From Pyrus communis (lineage: Eukaryota; Streptophyta; Magnoliopsida; Rosales; Rosaceae): a stretch of 64,000 nucleotides of DNA. Below, piece by piece: positions 33,612 to 44,895 of this stretch (position 1 is the stretch's first letter; each line of letters starts with the position of its first letter). The stretch spans positions 4,751,043-4,815,042 of the forward strand of contig NC_084817.1 in the NCBI RefSeq assembly GCF_963583255.1, given 5' to 3'. The translations under genes and the position numbers were made by a program. The notes below the pieces were generated by a model. That model saw only the letters and a program-made list of their open reading frames with translations, made no database searches and was not told the origin of the DNA.

Positions 33612-36332
33612 ATGGTTTTTGGGCAAGTGGTGATCGGCCCGCCTGGGTCAGGAAAGACCACTTACTGCAATGGCATGTCTCAGTTCCTCCAGCTCATCGG
33701 AAGGTAAAACATTTCACTCCGATTTCTGGGTATTCAAGTTTTTCCATGGCTTCAATTTTGCGTTTTGAATCTGTCTGAAATATTTACAGTGGCAATTTGC
33801 TGTTTTGGTGTGCAGGAAAGTTGCTGTGGTAAACTTGGATCCTGCCAACGATGCATTGCCGTATCCTTTTCGGATTTTTATTTTTTTTATTTTTCGTGTT
33901 TGTTGTTCGTAATTTGTAGTGTTGCATTGCATTCCAATGTAGAATGTTGAGCCTTTACGTGAATTTAGGTATGAATGTGTTGTGAACATGGAGGAGCTTA
34001 TAAAACTGAGTGATGTGATGGTGGAGCACTCTCTTGGTCCCAATGGAGGTGAGCTCCTACTCTTCTTTTCTTTTTAATTTGTAAAAAGTTCATTACTTGA
34101 GTAAGATTAAAAAGTGGATATTGTTTGGTTTGTTAATGAAGAAGGAAACAATGGAAAGAGAGGAAGTTCTTGGATTTGGACCCTCGATTTTCTCTTTCGA
34201 AAATAAGTGACATTTGGAGATGTTAGATGGTAGGAAATACGCATTTAAAGGACGATTTTCCGTTCACTGATCATGAAGCTCCTTTATTTTCTATTTTTGG
34301 GAGTGTGTTAAATGGAGTAAAGATTCTAAAATATCCACAAGATAGACAGGATGAACAGTTAACGAGTGCATGTTAAAGAGCTTACATGTCATTAAAAACA
34401 TAAAATCACTTGATGTACCTTTTGTTGATTTTCTTGACCAAGACAAAAACATGTGAAGTTTAGGAACTTGTTGATGTTGTGTATCAGTCTATCAGATGGT
34501 TTACGATATGCTATTCATGTTTATTTGTTGTCTATTCTCTTGAGTTATGACTGACCCGTTAGTTGGGTGCTACATATGTGTTTCTAAACTCAACAAATGA
34601 TGCTTTTTCGAGGAATGTTACAAGTCCTTTTTTGGTGGATTTTGTACTTAATACTTGTAGTGTATGGGCCTTTGGAGTTCTGCAACTTCTGAAGTTTCTT
34701 CCGTTGTGTTCGTCCAGGTCTTGTATATTGCATGGATTATCTAGAGAAGAATATTGACTGGTTGGAGGCCAAGTTGAAACCTCTTATAAAAGGTTGGTGT
34801 GTTCTGCTTTGTTTTACTTGTTTAGAATATTCAGGCTCTGGCATTAAAGTCATGATAATCCGTTTTATGTTTTCCAGAGGGCATGACAGTTCGGGATTAT
34901 ACCTCAAGGTTTGAACAATGATACCTAAAGGTTTGAACAATGATGCCTAAATATAAATGATAAATGCAACCTCTGGAAAAGAAAAAAAAAGCAATGGTTG
35001 AAAGAAACTAAGCAAGTATAAATGCTTGTTTTTTCGTTATTTTGGTCTATCTAACTGTAGTATGTAGAGTTATGCATTGTACTAGCATGTTTAAAAGGAA
35101 TGGAATGTTAGTCTTCTAGTTTGTCCCCTGAGCAGTGATGAAATAATAGTGCCATGCTGCCGCCTAACATTATTATGAACTTTGCAGATCATTATATTCT
35201 ATTTGATCTCCCTGGCCAAGTGGAACTATTCTTTCTTCACTCCAACGCCAAGAACGTTATCATGAAACTTGTGAAGAAGTTAAACCTCAGGGTATGATTC
35301 CAATCCTCTTTTTAATACTTTTAGCTTGCACCATTCAGCGGGACCATGATAATTATGCCCTTGGGATTGTTATCTTGATGGCTTCCTGATTTGGTGCAGT
35401 TGACTGCAGTACATTTGGTTGATGCCCATCTTTGCAGCGACCCTGGAAAGTATGTTAGTGCATTGATTCTCTCTTTATCAACCATGCTTCATATGGAACT
35501 CCCGCACATAAATGTCTTGTCTAAGATTGATCTAATAGAGAGCTACGGAAAGCTAGGTATGGTCATGGCTTATCCTTTTGTATTTTTTTTTCCGTGCCAT
35601 TTCTTATACACATTTGAGATATATAATCTGATACTGATATTTCTGTTTTCTTTTTAATGCCTGCAGCTTTCAACCTCGATTTCTTCACAGATGTAGAGGA
35701 TTTATCTTATCTTCAGTACAAGCTTGATCAGGATCCTCGCTCGGCTAAGTACAGGTTTGATTAATATTTGATCATATGGCAACAACCTATGAAAATCTTG
35801 CTCTTCCATAAACAAATTGTTTTTTGTTCATATTGCAGAAAGCTTACTAAGGAGCTTTGTGAAGTAATTGAAAATTACAGTCTTGTTAATTTTGCAACCT
35901 TAGATATTCAGGCACGCCAGTCCTCTCTTTACTTTACTCCCGACCTCTTGAACTTTTTGTACTTCGTGTTCTCACATGCTACTTTTCAGGATAAAGAGAG
36001 TGTTGGAAATCTAGTTAAACTGATAGACAAGAGCAACGGGTACATTTTTGCTGGCATAGATGCGAGTGCAGTCGAATTCAGTAAGATTGCAGTCAGTCCT
36101 GTTGATTGGGATTATTACAGATATCCTTTTCATTTGATTCTAAAGTAATAAGTTTTCTCTTGTTCCCTTATCTTGTGAAGATACTTGTGAATTAGACCAC
36201 GAAGTTTTTCGAGCTATCAGTTTTTTTTTTCTGTTTTGCTTAACAAAGTAGCTCACAGTTGCAGCAGTGCAAGAGAAGTACATGAAGGATGACGAAACTT
36301 TTGATGGCGACAATGAAAGTCTGGGGGACTGA
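33612..36332 (+). CDS. QQT1: GPN-loop GTPase 2 (QUATRE-QUART1 homologue)
   Basis: A GPN-family GTPase required for assembly and nuclear import of RNA polymerase II; the Arabidopsis homologue QQT1 is needed for early embryo divisions. Ten exons: 33612-33703, 33816-33860, 33969-34048, 34718-34792, 35188-35291, 35400-35556, 35667-35754, 35839-35911, 35990-36120, 36257-36332. The joined frame is 306 residues. Seen: P-loop GPPGSGKT (9-16), NLDPAND (37-43), the diagnostic Gly-Pro-Asn loop (69-71 in SLGPNGG), G3 DLPGQ (104-108), G4 SKID (173-176), and [15 protein letters not shown] near 270. Three introns are unusual: intron 2 has a U12-type GTATCCTTTT donor, intron 8 starts with GC, and intron 9 starts ATATCCTTTT and ends CAC, an AT-AC U12 intron with a TTGCTTAAC branch site. 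Each is required to keep the family sequence in frame. Length and motifs match the family well. Confidence 0.95.
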
Positions 36333-36399
36333 TAATCTATATGTATAAGAGTGATGCATGTCTAGTACATCTTACCAAAGAACTCTCATATTTTTGAAG

Positions 36400-38430
36400 G
36401 TTGCTAAGTCGTGAGTCCCTCATTGACTACAGATCCAAAGAACTCTCAAGGTTGCGGAAGCTTGTGCTTAAAGGTTACGGAACTCGCTCTCATGTGACTA
36501 TTTTTGTATGATGTGTATACTGTTTAGTCATGCCTTATTATTTATACGAATAAGTTAATTGCGTAGAACTGTTTGCAAGGGATTGAGCAATCACGATGAT
36601 GTAGGTTTTATAACAACAAAACTGTGGTTTTAAAGGCGTCGATTGGATTACGCACCGCCAAGTATTACGTCAATGATCTTGATAAAGACCTAAATAGTTA
36701 TGCTCGCTTCTTTCACACGCGCGCACAGAGGAAATCTGCTTGTGTGAAGTGAAGAAGATGCTCTGGTTTCTCTAGATGTGTAGACTTCTGGAAGCCATTA
36801 ACTAAGCATGGTTGAATTTGTTGACGACAACACAATGTCGGAGGGTGAGAAATTTGGGGCCCCCATTCTTCAAGTTGGGATGATTGCTCATTGTTTTCTT
36901 TTCTTATGTTCTAGAACTTCTAGGGCCCCCCTTTTTTTATTTAATTTTTTTTTATTTATAACTATCTATTTGAAAATACGTTTAAAATAACTAAAATTAT
37001 TTTTAGATTCTAGAAAAAAAAAAAAAAATTAGACTAAGAACAAGAAGTGTGTTTGCATTTAGAAAAGTTGCATTTAATTGCGTGAATTTTGTATTAGTCC
37101 TTATTCTTAACTAAATTACATAACAAGTTATTTAATTGAAAACTAATCCTAATCCCTAATAGGCATGGAAACAAAACCCTAATTCCAATGAATTAGGCCT
37201 AAATCATAAAGTACCTATTAACAAAATTCTCTTTGTGTTTGCATTTAGAAAAGTATATGCTATGTTGTACTTTTAAAATTACTGAAAGCGTTTTTGGTGA
37301 AAATATTTTTTAAACTATTCTTTAATAAAAATCCAAATGGATCATGGATCAGCACTTGAAGTGCTTCTTACAAAAAGCATGTATGCGGTGCTTCTTCCAA
37401 AAGCACTTGACGTGAGTATAGAATCCAAAATTAATCCCAAGAAACGTTTTCAGTGTTTTTAAAAGTACTTCCAAATCGTTAATAAAAATACTTCAAGTAC
37501 TCTTTTAGGAAGCACTTATTTTTTGTTAAAAATTTCGATGTGTTTATAATAGAAGTGCCTTTATTGGAAGTGCTTTTTTCAGAAAGCACTTATTTTTACA
37601 TAAAAATTCACAGCTTAATTCGATGATTCAAGTCCGGGATGCTCTGACTCAATACTTGCCGACTTTTACTTGCACAACAAACCCAATACAATGGGACAAT
37701 CACAACTTAAAGTTTTCTTGAGAGCAGTAGACAATGAATACTCTTTGGCTCACTATAACCTAGCGGAGCTGCACCAAAAGCTACGGTGGGTTGTAGTCTA
37801 GGAGAGTGCGTGGCAATATATATGTACTTTAATGTATAGCCTAATATAATAGACATAAAAAGTGCAATAAGAATTATTATTTTTTAATGAAACTAGCCCA
37901 ATGAGTATTTAGCACAAAAAAAAGTATAAAAATTACCATGAAAATTATGATGTCATTTTGTTTTGAGATTATCTTGCTTTAATTCAATGGGCTTTATGTT
38001 ATTTTCAATCATTTTTTTAAATTTATTTTAAGATTGCCTTTACTTCTACTTTCATGGTTTTGTTTTGTGCTAGTTGCATAGTTGTAATTGAGATAGTCCA
38101 TGTATTAAGTTTTCATCTTTTTCTTGTGTTTGCATCTAAATATATGTGAAATTGCATTATTCATTATAATTTTTGCAATTTGCAATTGTGAAACCAAGCA
38201 AATTTTAAAGCATACAAATACTAAAGTTAAACTTAAATTTTTATATACAACATGTATGTAGCAAAAAAAAAAAAAAATCATTTGATTTTAGGGTAAGTTT
38301 TTTAGCTAGCCCACCCATAAATTTTTTTTTGGCTCCGCTCTTGCACTATAATTAAGAAACTATTCTTCTTTTTGACTGTAAATCACAAACTATTTACACA
38401 TATATAAATAACATAAAAACAATAAAATTA
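36400..38430. other. Intergenic downstream of QQT1
   Basis: The QQT1 3' region has a short repeated phrase (CCAAAGAACTCTCA twice at about 36375-36450). After that come AT-rich DNA and the MITE copy at 37263-37480. No gene recognised. Confidence 0.5.
37263..37480. mobile_element. Diverged copy of fold-back MITE family
   Basis: Shares GAAAGCGTTTTTGGTGAAAAT, AGTGCTTCTTACAAAAAGCA and TTTTTAAAAGTACTTCCAAA with 31531-31770 and 760-975. The halves are complementary to each other. Borders are approximate. Confidence 0.55.
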
Positions 38431-38439
38431 TTATTGTGA

Positions 38440-38583
38440 CGGAAAGTGCTATTCACTCACACTTTTATATCTTTTACACACCCCTGTTACTTTTTGGCAA
38501 TTGATCTTCTTCAATTCATTTAATGCCTACCAAAAATTGAGAGAAGTGTGTGTGAAGTAAAAATGTGTGTGGATAACACTACC
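38440..38583. mobile_element. Mutator-like MITE with 9-bp target duplication
   Basis: The element starts CGGAAAGTGCTATTCACTCA and ends (reverse complement) GGTAGTGTTATCCACACACA. It is flanked on both sides by TTATTGTGA, a perfect 9-bp duplication typical of Mutator-like elements. The body words TTTTACACACCCCTGTTA and TTCTTCAATTCATTTAATG resemble the MITEs at 21525 and 47228. Confidence 0.7.
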
Positions 38584-38628
38584 TTATTGTGATTTACTAG
38601 GGACAATCATTCTTTTAGCAGCCACTAC

Positions 38629-38921
38629 TGTAACGTCCCACATCGCTCAGGGAGTGGATTCTCTAAACCGTATATGTATATTTCCATCTCTACCTAGCAC
38701 GAGGCCTTTTGGGAGCTCATTGGCTTCGGGTTCCATCACAACTCTGAAGTTAAGTGAGTTTGTGCAAGAGTAATCCCAAGATGGGTGACCCACTGGGAAG
38801 TTCTCGTGTGAGTTCCCAGAAACAAAATCGTGAGGGCGTGGTCGGGGCCTAAAGCGAATAATATCGTATTACGGTGGAGTCGAGCCCAGGATGTGGTCGG
38901 GGCCCGGGTCGGGATGTGACA
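38629..38921 (+). repeat. Cassandra 5' LTR with 5S rRNA-like domain
   Basis: Starts TGTAACGTCCCACATCG and ends GGGATGTGACA. The 5S-like portion (about 38730-38830) keeps the internal Pol III control region words, though with changes from a true 5S gene, so it is not annotated as functional rRNA. Confidence 0.85.
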
Positions 38922-39070
38922 ATTTGGTATCAGAGCCAATCCCGGGCCGGGATGTGACAAGTCAGTAAGCTCCCAAAAGACCTCATGTTAAGTAGAGATG
39001 AGAATATACATATACGGCTTAGAGGATCCACTCCCTAGGCGATGTGGGATGTTACAATCCACCCATCTTA

Positions 39071-39869
39071 GACCATCTCCAATGGTGACCTAAAACCTAA
39101 AAATATTTAGCCCATAAAATTTAGGTTTTAGCCCAGAAATAGTTTTTCTGCTCCAACCCTTTTGGCCTAAAATTTTAACCCGAAATTATCAAAGAATGAA
39201 TTAAGGCTATTTTTTTTAAATTAACTTTAAAAAAAAAAAAATTATGTAGACTATCCTAAATTAATTATATGAACATTTTAACCTAAAAATATTTAAATTC
39301 TGATAAATTTTGAAAAATCACTAAATCAATACATGAAAATCATGATAAACCACATAAACTTAATACAAACGACATTTAATAAACCACATAAACTTAGATC
39401 TTTTTTTTTACCGTTAGATTTGATTATATTCGATCTAAGCCATTGGATTCAATAAATACATAAATATAAAACTAAAAAAAAATTACTTTGAACTTGGACC
39501 GTTGGATTAACCAACGGCCCATTTAAATGGAATCGTTGGATGAAGAAAAGTAACCCAACGGCTACTTGATGGTCTGACAGTGGAGGAACAACCCCACGTG
39601 GGTTGGTACAAAATTTTGAGAAAGCCTAGCGTGTGTAGTGTGTAAGCGAGTAGGGAGTGGGCAGTGGGCTTCACAGCCCCGATTTCAGTCTCAGTTGGTG
39701 GGGCCCATTTTTCTTTGTGGCCTAAAATTGGGCCGATATTTGCCCTCCATTTGGGTTTTAGGTTAATTTTAGGTCATGGTTGGAGTGGATTTTTTTGTGG
39801 GGGGGGGGGGGGGGGGGGGAAGGGGGGAGAAGGGAAATTTTAAGTTTTAGTCCACCATTGGAGATGGTC
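39071..39869. mobile_element. Harbinger-like element nested in Cassandra
   Basis: The ends GACCATCTCCAATGGTG and (reverse complement) GACCATCTCCAATGGTG are matching inverted repeats, flanked by TTA on both sides. The 799-bp body is repetitive with internal CTAAAA(C/T)CTAAAA-type words, has no transposase, and includes a G homopolymer near 39799-39820. It lies in the inverted internal domain of the Cassandra element. Confidence 0.75.
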
Positions 39870-39906
39870 TTAAGGGCCCGACATCCTCGTCGGCACACAT
39901 CCGGCT

Positions 39907-40179
39907 AGGGATTGGATCCTCTAAGTCGTATATGTATATTCCTATCTCTACCTAGCACGAGGCCTTTTGGGAGCTCACTGACTTTGGGTTCCATCGGAAC
40001 TTCGAAGTTAAGCGAGTTTGAGCGTGAGCAATCTCAAGATGGGTGACCCACTGGGAAGTTCTCGTGTGAGTTCCCAAAAACAAAACCGTGAGGGCGTGGT
40101 TGGGGTCCAAAGGGGACAATATCGTGATATGGTGAAGTCGAGCTCGGAATGTGGTGGGTGCCCGGGTCGGGATGTGACA
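39907..40179 (+). repeat. Cassandra 3' LTR, 5'-truncated
   Basis: Matches the first LTR from GGATTGGATCCTCTAAG onward, including the 5S-like domain (about 39990-40085), and ends GGGATGTGACA next to the ACTAC target duplication. Confidence 0.8.
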
Positions 40180-42001
40180 ACTACTATTTAAATTTAACAT
40201 CCTTAATTAATTGTAGCTACCTTCATATATATATATATATATATGCACTATCAGGGGTGGATGGAAGTAGGGGCCAAGTTGTTCCCAGGACCATCCAAGT
40301 TCAGATGTGAAGGTTTTTTGAGGATCTTCCGAATGTTTGGTACGGATTTCTTTTGCGTCTACTAAATAATTGATGTAATGCATGCTAGGCATACCTCGAC
40401 ATATTGCGCTGACAGCACTCGACAAGTTCTCTCAATATCACTCATCTGATTGCTTTATCATATGTCGATATCTATTGACATGTGCATAACAAGCCCACCA
40501 AGTGAATAAACTGATTTTTTTTTTTTTTTTGCATGCTTCGCACTCTGTTCCCATATAAAAAACTTATATTTAACACTAGAATTCCTAAAATTCAAATTCT
40601 AAATCCACCACTATATGCTATCAACTCATTTAAGTTTTAAGTTTTGACCCAATTCGTATCTTCATTTCCTGCTTGTATAAATTGTTGATGAACTACGAAC
40701 TCTCTAAGCGCGTGGAAATGTTCTCATGCGACGCTCACGTTGACTTGTTCTAAGTCGAAGATGATGCAGATTACCAGGACATTACAAGTTTATAACATCG
40801 CAAGTGTGCCTCATGTGAACATCTATTTTTCCCATATTATTTTTTTTTAAATTTTTTGCAAACAGGCAGAAATAATAAAATACAAAGAAAAAAATGTAGT
40901 TCTTGCATGCGGTGGTTGTCAACTGGGATCCACGTGTACAAAAATTATGGGAATTATCAACCGTGCAGACAATGATATTTGAAAATTAGATTCAAACAAT
41001 TATTGTGTAAAACGGGAATCGTATTCAAATTAAGCAGCCAGAAGACGATATATTCCGACATGATAAGATCTTTTCTTCTAAGAAATTATTTATGACATGT
41101 TTTGAAATTTAGCTCATCCTAAAGTAACGTAACGACTTGGCAGTTGTCCATTCTTTTGAATAAATAATAAATTCGGACAAACGTTAAGATTTTTACAAAA
41201 ATATTTTTACCATCGGTTCGTTAATACATTCACAAAATCCTTATTATTTGTACTTATTCCTTCGTTATCAATGAATATCATAGTTGAATTCAAAAAATAC
41301 ATACACAATAAGTTAAACTATGTAATCGATAATCATCACCACAAGGCATAGCTAAGTATGGAAATCATAAGAATACAAGAAGGTTATTAGGTTCATGCAC
41401 GTTGAACAAGTTTATACGCCCTCTCTTATCAAGTGAAGATAACTACCACGAGAATAGATGCTAGCTCATCGCCTCTCGTTTTTCAACGATAAGAAAGATT
41501 GAGGCTGCGTTATTATCCTATTAGTATTAACTACCATCATTAACATATTTGAAAATTGAAATATCTCATGTGTTACGCCACCCATTACAATAATTCTCGA
41601 GACTTCAAATAATATAGTCACATGCGTGTTTCACAAGTTTTGCTTTCACAAATTATGATACTGATTTATGATCTTTCTACATCCATCGATCTTAGATTTA
41701 GATTTGGCATCCGTGTTGTGATTTTTGTGTTTGTGTCATTTTTGTGAAGTACTCGATATATTAAAGGGTTATTGAAAATGTAAGGAAACATCAAGAAAGC
41801 AATAAATATTTTTTGGTTTTAACCCTATGACATAGAAGAAATAGGTGTTGTCGTGTAACACCGGTTAAGATAAATGGGTAATATGACCTGACCTGAACTC
41901 GACCCGTTAATATTAACGGGTGACATGACCCAACCTGATATTAACGGGTTTTTAACATGTGATCTGATAACAATCCGATTAGGTAAGGTGTTGACAAAAA
42001 A

Positions 42002-42712
42002 TAGGGCCGTCTTTGAGATTTTGGGGGCCCTGTGCGAAATTTATAAAAGGCCCCTTCTTAAGATAGTTTTTCAAAAAATGTACCCATGCCTCAAAATTTT
42101 CTTGCCAATCTACATGAAACAAATTTTTAGAAGAAGTCCACAAAAATTGCCAGTTTCCCGAAATGAGAAGCAAAAATATTCTGATAAAAACTTTCATCAA
42201 TAATATCATCATGACACTCAAAGTCATGTGCGGTAGCAATACCAAATCAAATACGACGAGTAGTGGGGTCCTGAGCTAAGCCTTGGCTAAACCTTGAAAA
42301 TGTTAATGCCATAATGCCTTTAAAATCCTCCTAGTCATTATCCTACTGCAATAATTCTTGCTAAGAGGAACGCAAGACAATGTATTGATGCTAGAAAACA
42401 ATAACTTAAATCAAAACAAACTTAAGGCTCATTGAATATATAGCATTATTATATAACAGAATTGAAAAAAAAAAATCGTTTTTAGGGTGTTGTTATTAGC
42501 ACTTTAAATATCTCATTATACACTCTAAATTTTTATATGTAGAAAGAATTTTTTTTTTTTTTACACTTATAAATGAGATTTTAAAGTGCTAATAAAAACA
42601 ATTATTTTTTTTAATATATAGCATTATTACATATAAATTTAGATGAATTTTTTTTTTGGAGGCCTTTAAATTTGAGGCCTGTGCGATTGCACCTTTCGCT
42701 CCCCCTTAATAC
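42002..42712. mobile_element. Probable decayed non-autonomous hAT-like repeat
   Basis: The left part TAGGGCCGTCTTTGAGATTTTGGGGG and the right part (GGAGGCCTTTAAATTTGAGG...GTGCGATTGCACC) have the look of a common plant repeat whose ends are GGGCC-rich and inverted. The termini are decayed, so borders and class are uncertain. The small minus and plus frames inside are not conserved genes. Confidence 0.4.
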
Positions 42713-43146
42713 CCCATCTGACCAAAAACCTGTTACTTTCTTATCATTTCGAATTAGATTAACAGACCACGTAAGAAATTGTTAGTTCTACTTAGATTTA
42801 GTAATAACTAGCAGTCACGCATCATTTAGATAAGTGCTTTGCTAATATCCTATTATTTAAATAACTTGCTTCTGCTCCTCTTCAATATCTGCAAATTAAT
42901 ATTGCATCATGCAATAAGTATGAACAATTTATTATTAGTACGTAATCCAATACGTCAAGGAAGACATGATGTTGGATTTAATCTTTGTCATCCACACGTT
43001 AATGAAAAATGACATGGAAATTAAATATGCAATTATGGATAAACATCCATAAAAAAATTGCATAGATGATATTTGAATTTTTTTTGTTCACTTATGTGGA
43101 TTTACCACACAAACTAACAAAATTATACAATTAACACAATATTTTA

Positions 43147-43420
43147 GAGCATCTTCAAAATAGATGTCAAAATATCTAAATAAGCATTATTAATAAAAAA
43201 ACAACAACAATTTTTTCCAATTGAAAAGTCAAATCATACATGTATTGGCAACCCTCACGCTTGTTGCCAAAATTGTCAACAACTTCAATTAAATCTTCTT
43301 TTAATTAATTATTAAATAAATTTTATTAATTTTGTCATTGTTTTTTATTTTAAAACGTTTAATATGTTAAAGTGCCACATATGCTGTCAAATTTAAAATT
43401 TATATTTAAGATAGATGCTC
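43147..43420. mobile_element. Harbinger-like MITE, 274 bp
   Basis: The ends GAGCATCTTCAAAATAGATG and (reverse complement) GAGCATCTATCTTAAATAT share GAGCATCT; flanks are TTA and TAA. The same GAGCATCTTCAAAA terminus is found on the gene-carrying element at 58801-60478, so this may be a deletion derivative of that family. Confidence 0.6.
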
Positions 43421-44792
43421 TAAAATCGTTTGACATCTATTTTTCATTCCCAATTTCGTCAAATGCTCGTTATGGGAAGCATTTTTGCTTACCGCCCTAA
43501 ACTTTGGTATATGCTTACCATACACCTGATTATCTGCCACGTGCCCTTTTACTTAATCATGGTTATTTATTTATTTATTTTTTAAATTGGAAATAACGTT
43601 TAATGTGAAAATTAACTATAATTAGGTAAAAGAATATTTGACAAATAATTAGATGTGTGGTGAATATACACTATAGTGATGATGGTAACAAAAATACACT
43701 TCTTGTTATAAGATGAATCTAAAGGCTAAGAACCAAGGGACCCGGGTTTCGGATACCTCTAGGCTTGTGAATTGATGAGAATGTCATGAAAAAGGCTCAT
43801 GCAAGCTACGTGTTCATATTTGACATATTGTAAGTGGAAATTAGATTCATGTGTTTCTACCAAACTATTTTGTATGAGAATAAATATTTCATCACTAGAG
43901 CTATAAATGGGAGGGGGAATCGAACTCCTGGTATGCTCACTTAGCATGAACTGGAGAAGCAAGAATTGGAGAACGTACGTAGGAAGTAAACGAAGAAATA
44001 AAATGAACTAGTCTCATGATTTGATTCACAGATTCAAATATTGCAATACGAATTTCAATGAAAAACACATTTTCTTTTCGCTTTTATTGGTATAGTAAAC
44101 ACAAAGAAAATTAGGAAATACAATTATTTAAATAAATTGACTTTAATTCTCATTCTATTCTATGTAACTAAAAATATCATCGACACATCTAATATGTAAA
44201 TAAGACAAATACTCTCAACCACTTGTATATCATGCCAAACTTCCAATTAATCTGTGGCACATGGTTAGCGGGCTGAGTGATCCTTCTGGAAAACATTGTC
44301 TCACTCCCTCATTTAAGATTTTCACAAATACTTGTGCGTCACTCAGCATTTTATTATTAAAAATGTTGAATTTGTACCAACTCAATTTTAAATAATATTT
44401 TTCTTTCCATTTTATCTTCCTAGATATCCAGTCTGCGTATTTGCAAAAGAAATTTAATACATCATTTATTATTTTACAAAATGATGTATATATTACTTAA
44501 TTTTTTTGGACCGTTAAAAATAAAGAATACGTGGTATTTTTTATTAAGCCAAATTAGAAATGAGTATATATGATACTCCTTATTCACCAGTGAGTATCAA
44601 AATATTATCCAAAAATAAATATCAGATGTATATATGTGGCATTATTGCCTTCCTCTCCAAGAAGTCAAACCCACCCCAAAGTCCATGTGCGCAGCAGAAG
44701 CTTCCATGAGATTTTGCTTTTGTCAAACCTTTCATTTAACAAAAGCTCGTCTGGATATCTCTTCTCAGCTAATTACAGCAAAAGCAACCCCT

Positions 44793-44803
44793 TATATATA
44801 TAT
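44793..44803 (+). promoter_or_regulatory. TATA box of ZCF37-like gene
   Basis: TATATATATAT about 93 bp before the start codon, followed by a TCAAA/CTC-rich leader. A well-placed core promoter. Confidence 0.6.
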
Positions 44804-44895
44804 AATCTCTCATTTCTTCCACTCAAACCAAATCCCTCAATACTCAAATCCCAAAACTCAAGAATCATTTCGTTTTTAGTCTTTAGTTAATTCAG

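Larger units (their letters stand above)
38629..40179 (+). mobile_element. Cassandra-type TRIM retrotransposon, internally rearranged
   Basis: Long terminal repeats 38629-38921 and about 39907-40179 are in direct orientation and flanked by ACTAC on both sides, a perfect 5-bp target duplication. Each LTR carries a 5S rRNA-like segment (GAAGTTAAG(T/C)GAGTTTG; GATGGGTGACCCACTGGGAA), the hallmark of Cassandra elements. A primer-binding site TGGTATCAGAGCC complementary to tRNA-Met follows the first LTR at 38925. No protein is encoded, as expected for a TRIM. The interior is inverted relative to the LTRs: 38960-39056 is a reverse-complement LTR start, and the reverse-complement internal domain continues through the nested Harbinger-like element to about 39906. 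The second LTR lacks its first roughly 20 bp. Confidence 0.85.
40185..44600. other. Intergenic, transposon remnants
   Basis: No supported gene. An (AT)n tract is at 40227-40244. A decayed hAT-like repeat and a small Harbinger-like MITE are listed separately. TTAACGGGT words in both orientations cluster at 41905-41950. Confidence 0.5.

Noticed and set aside
38730..38830. 5S rRNA gene
   Set aside because: Similar to 5S rRNA only in part and located within a Cassandra LTR, so annotated as transposon sequence, not rRNA.
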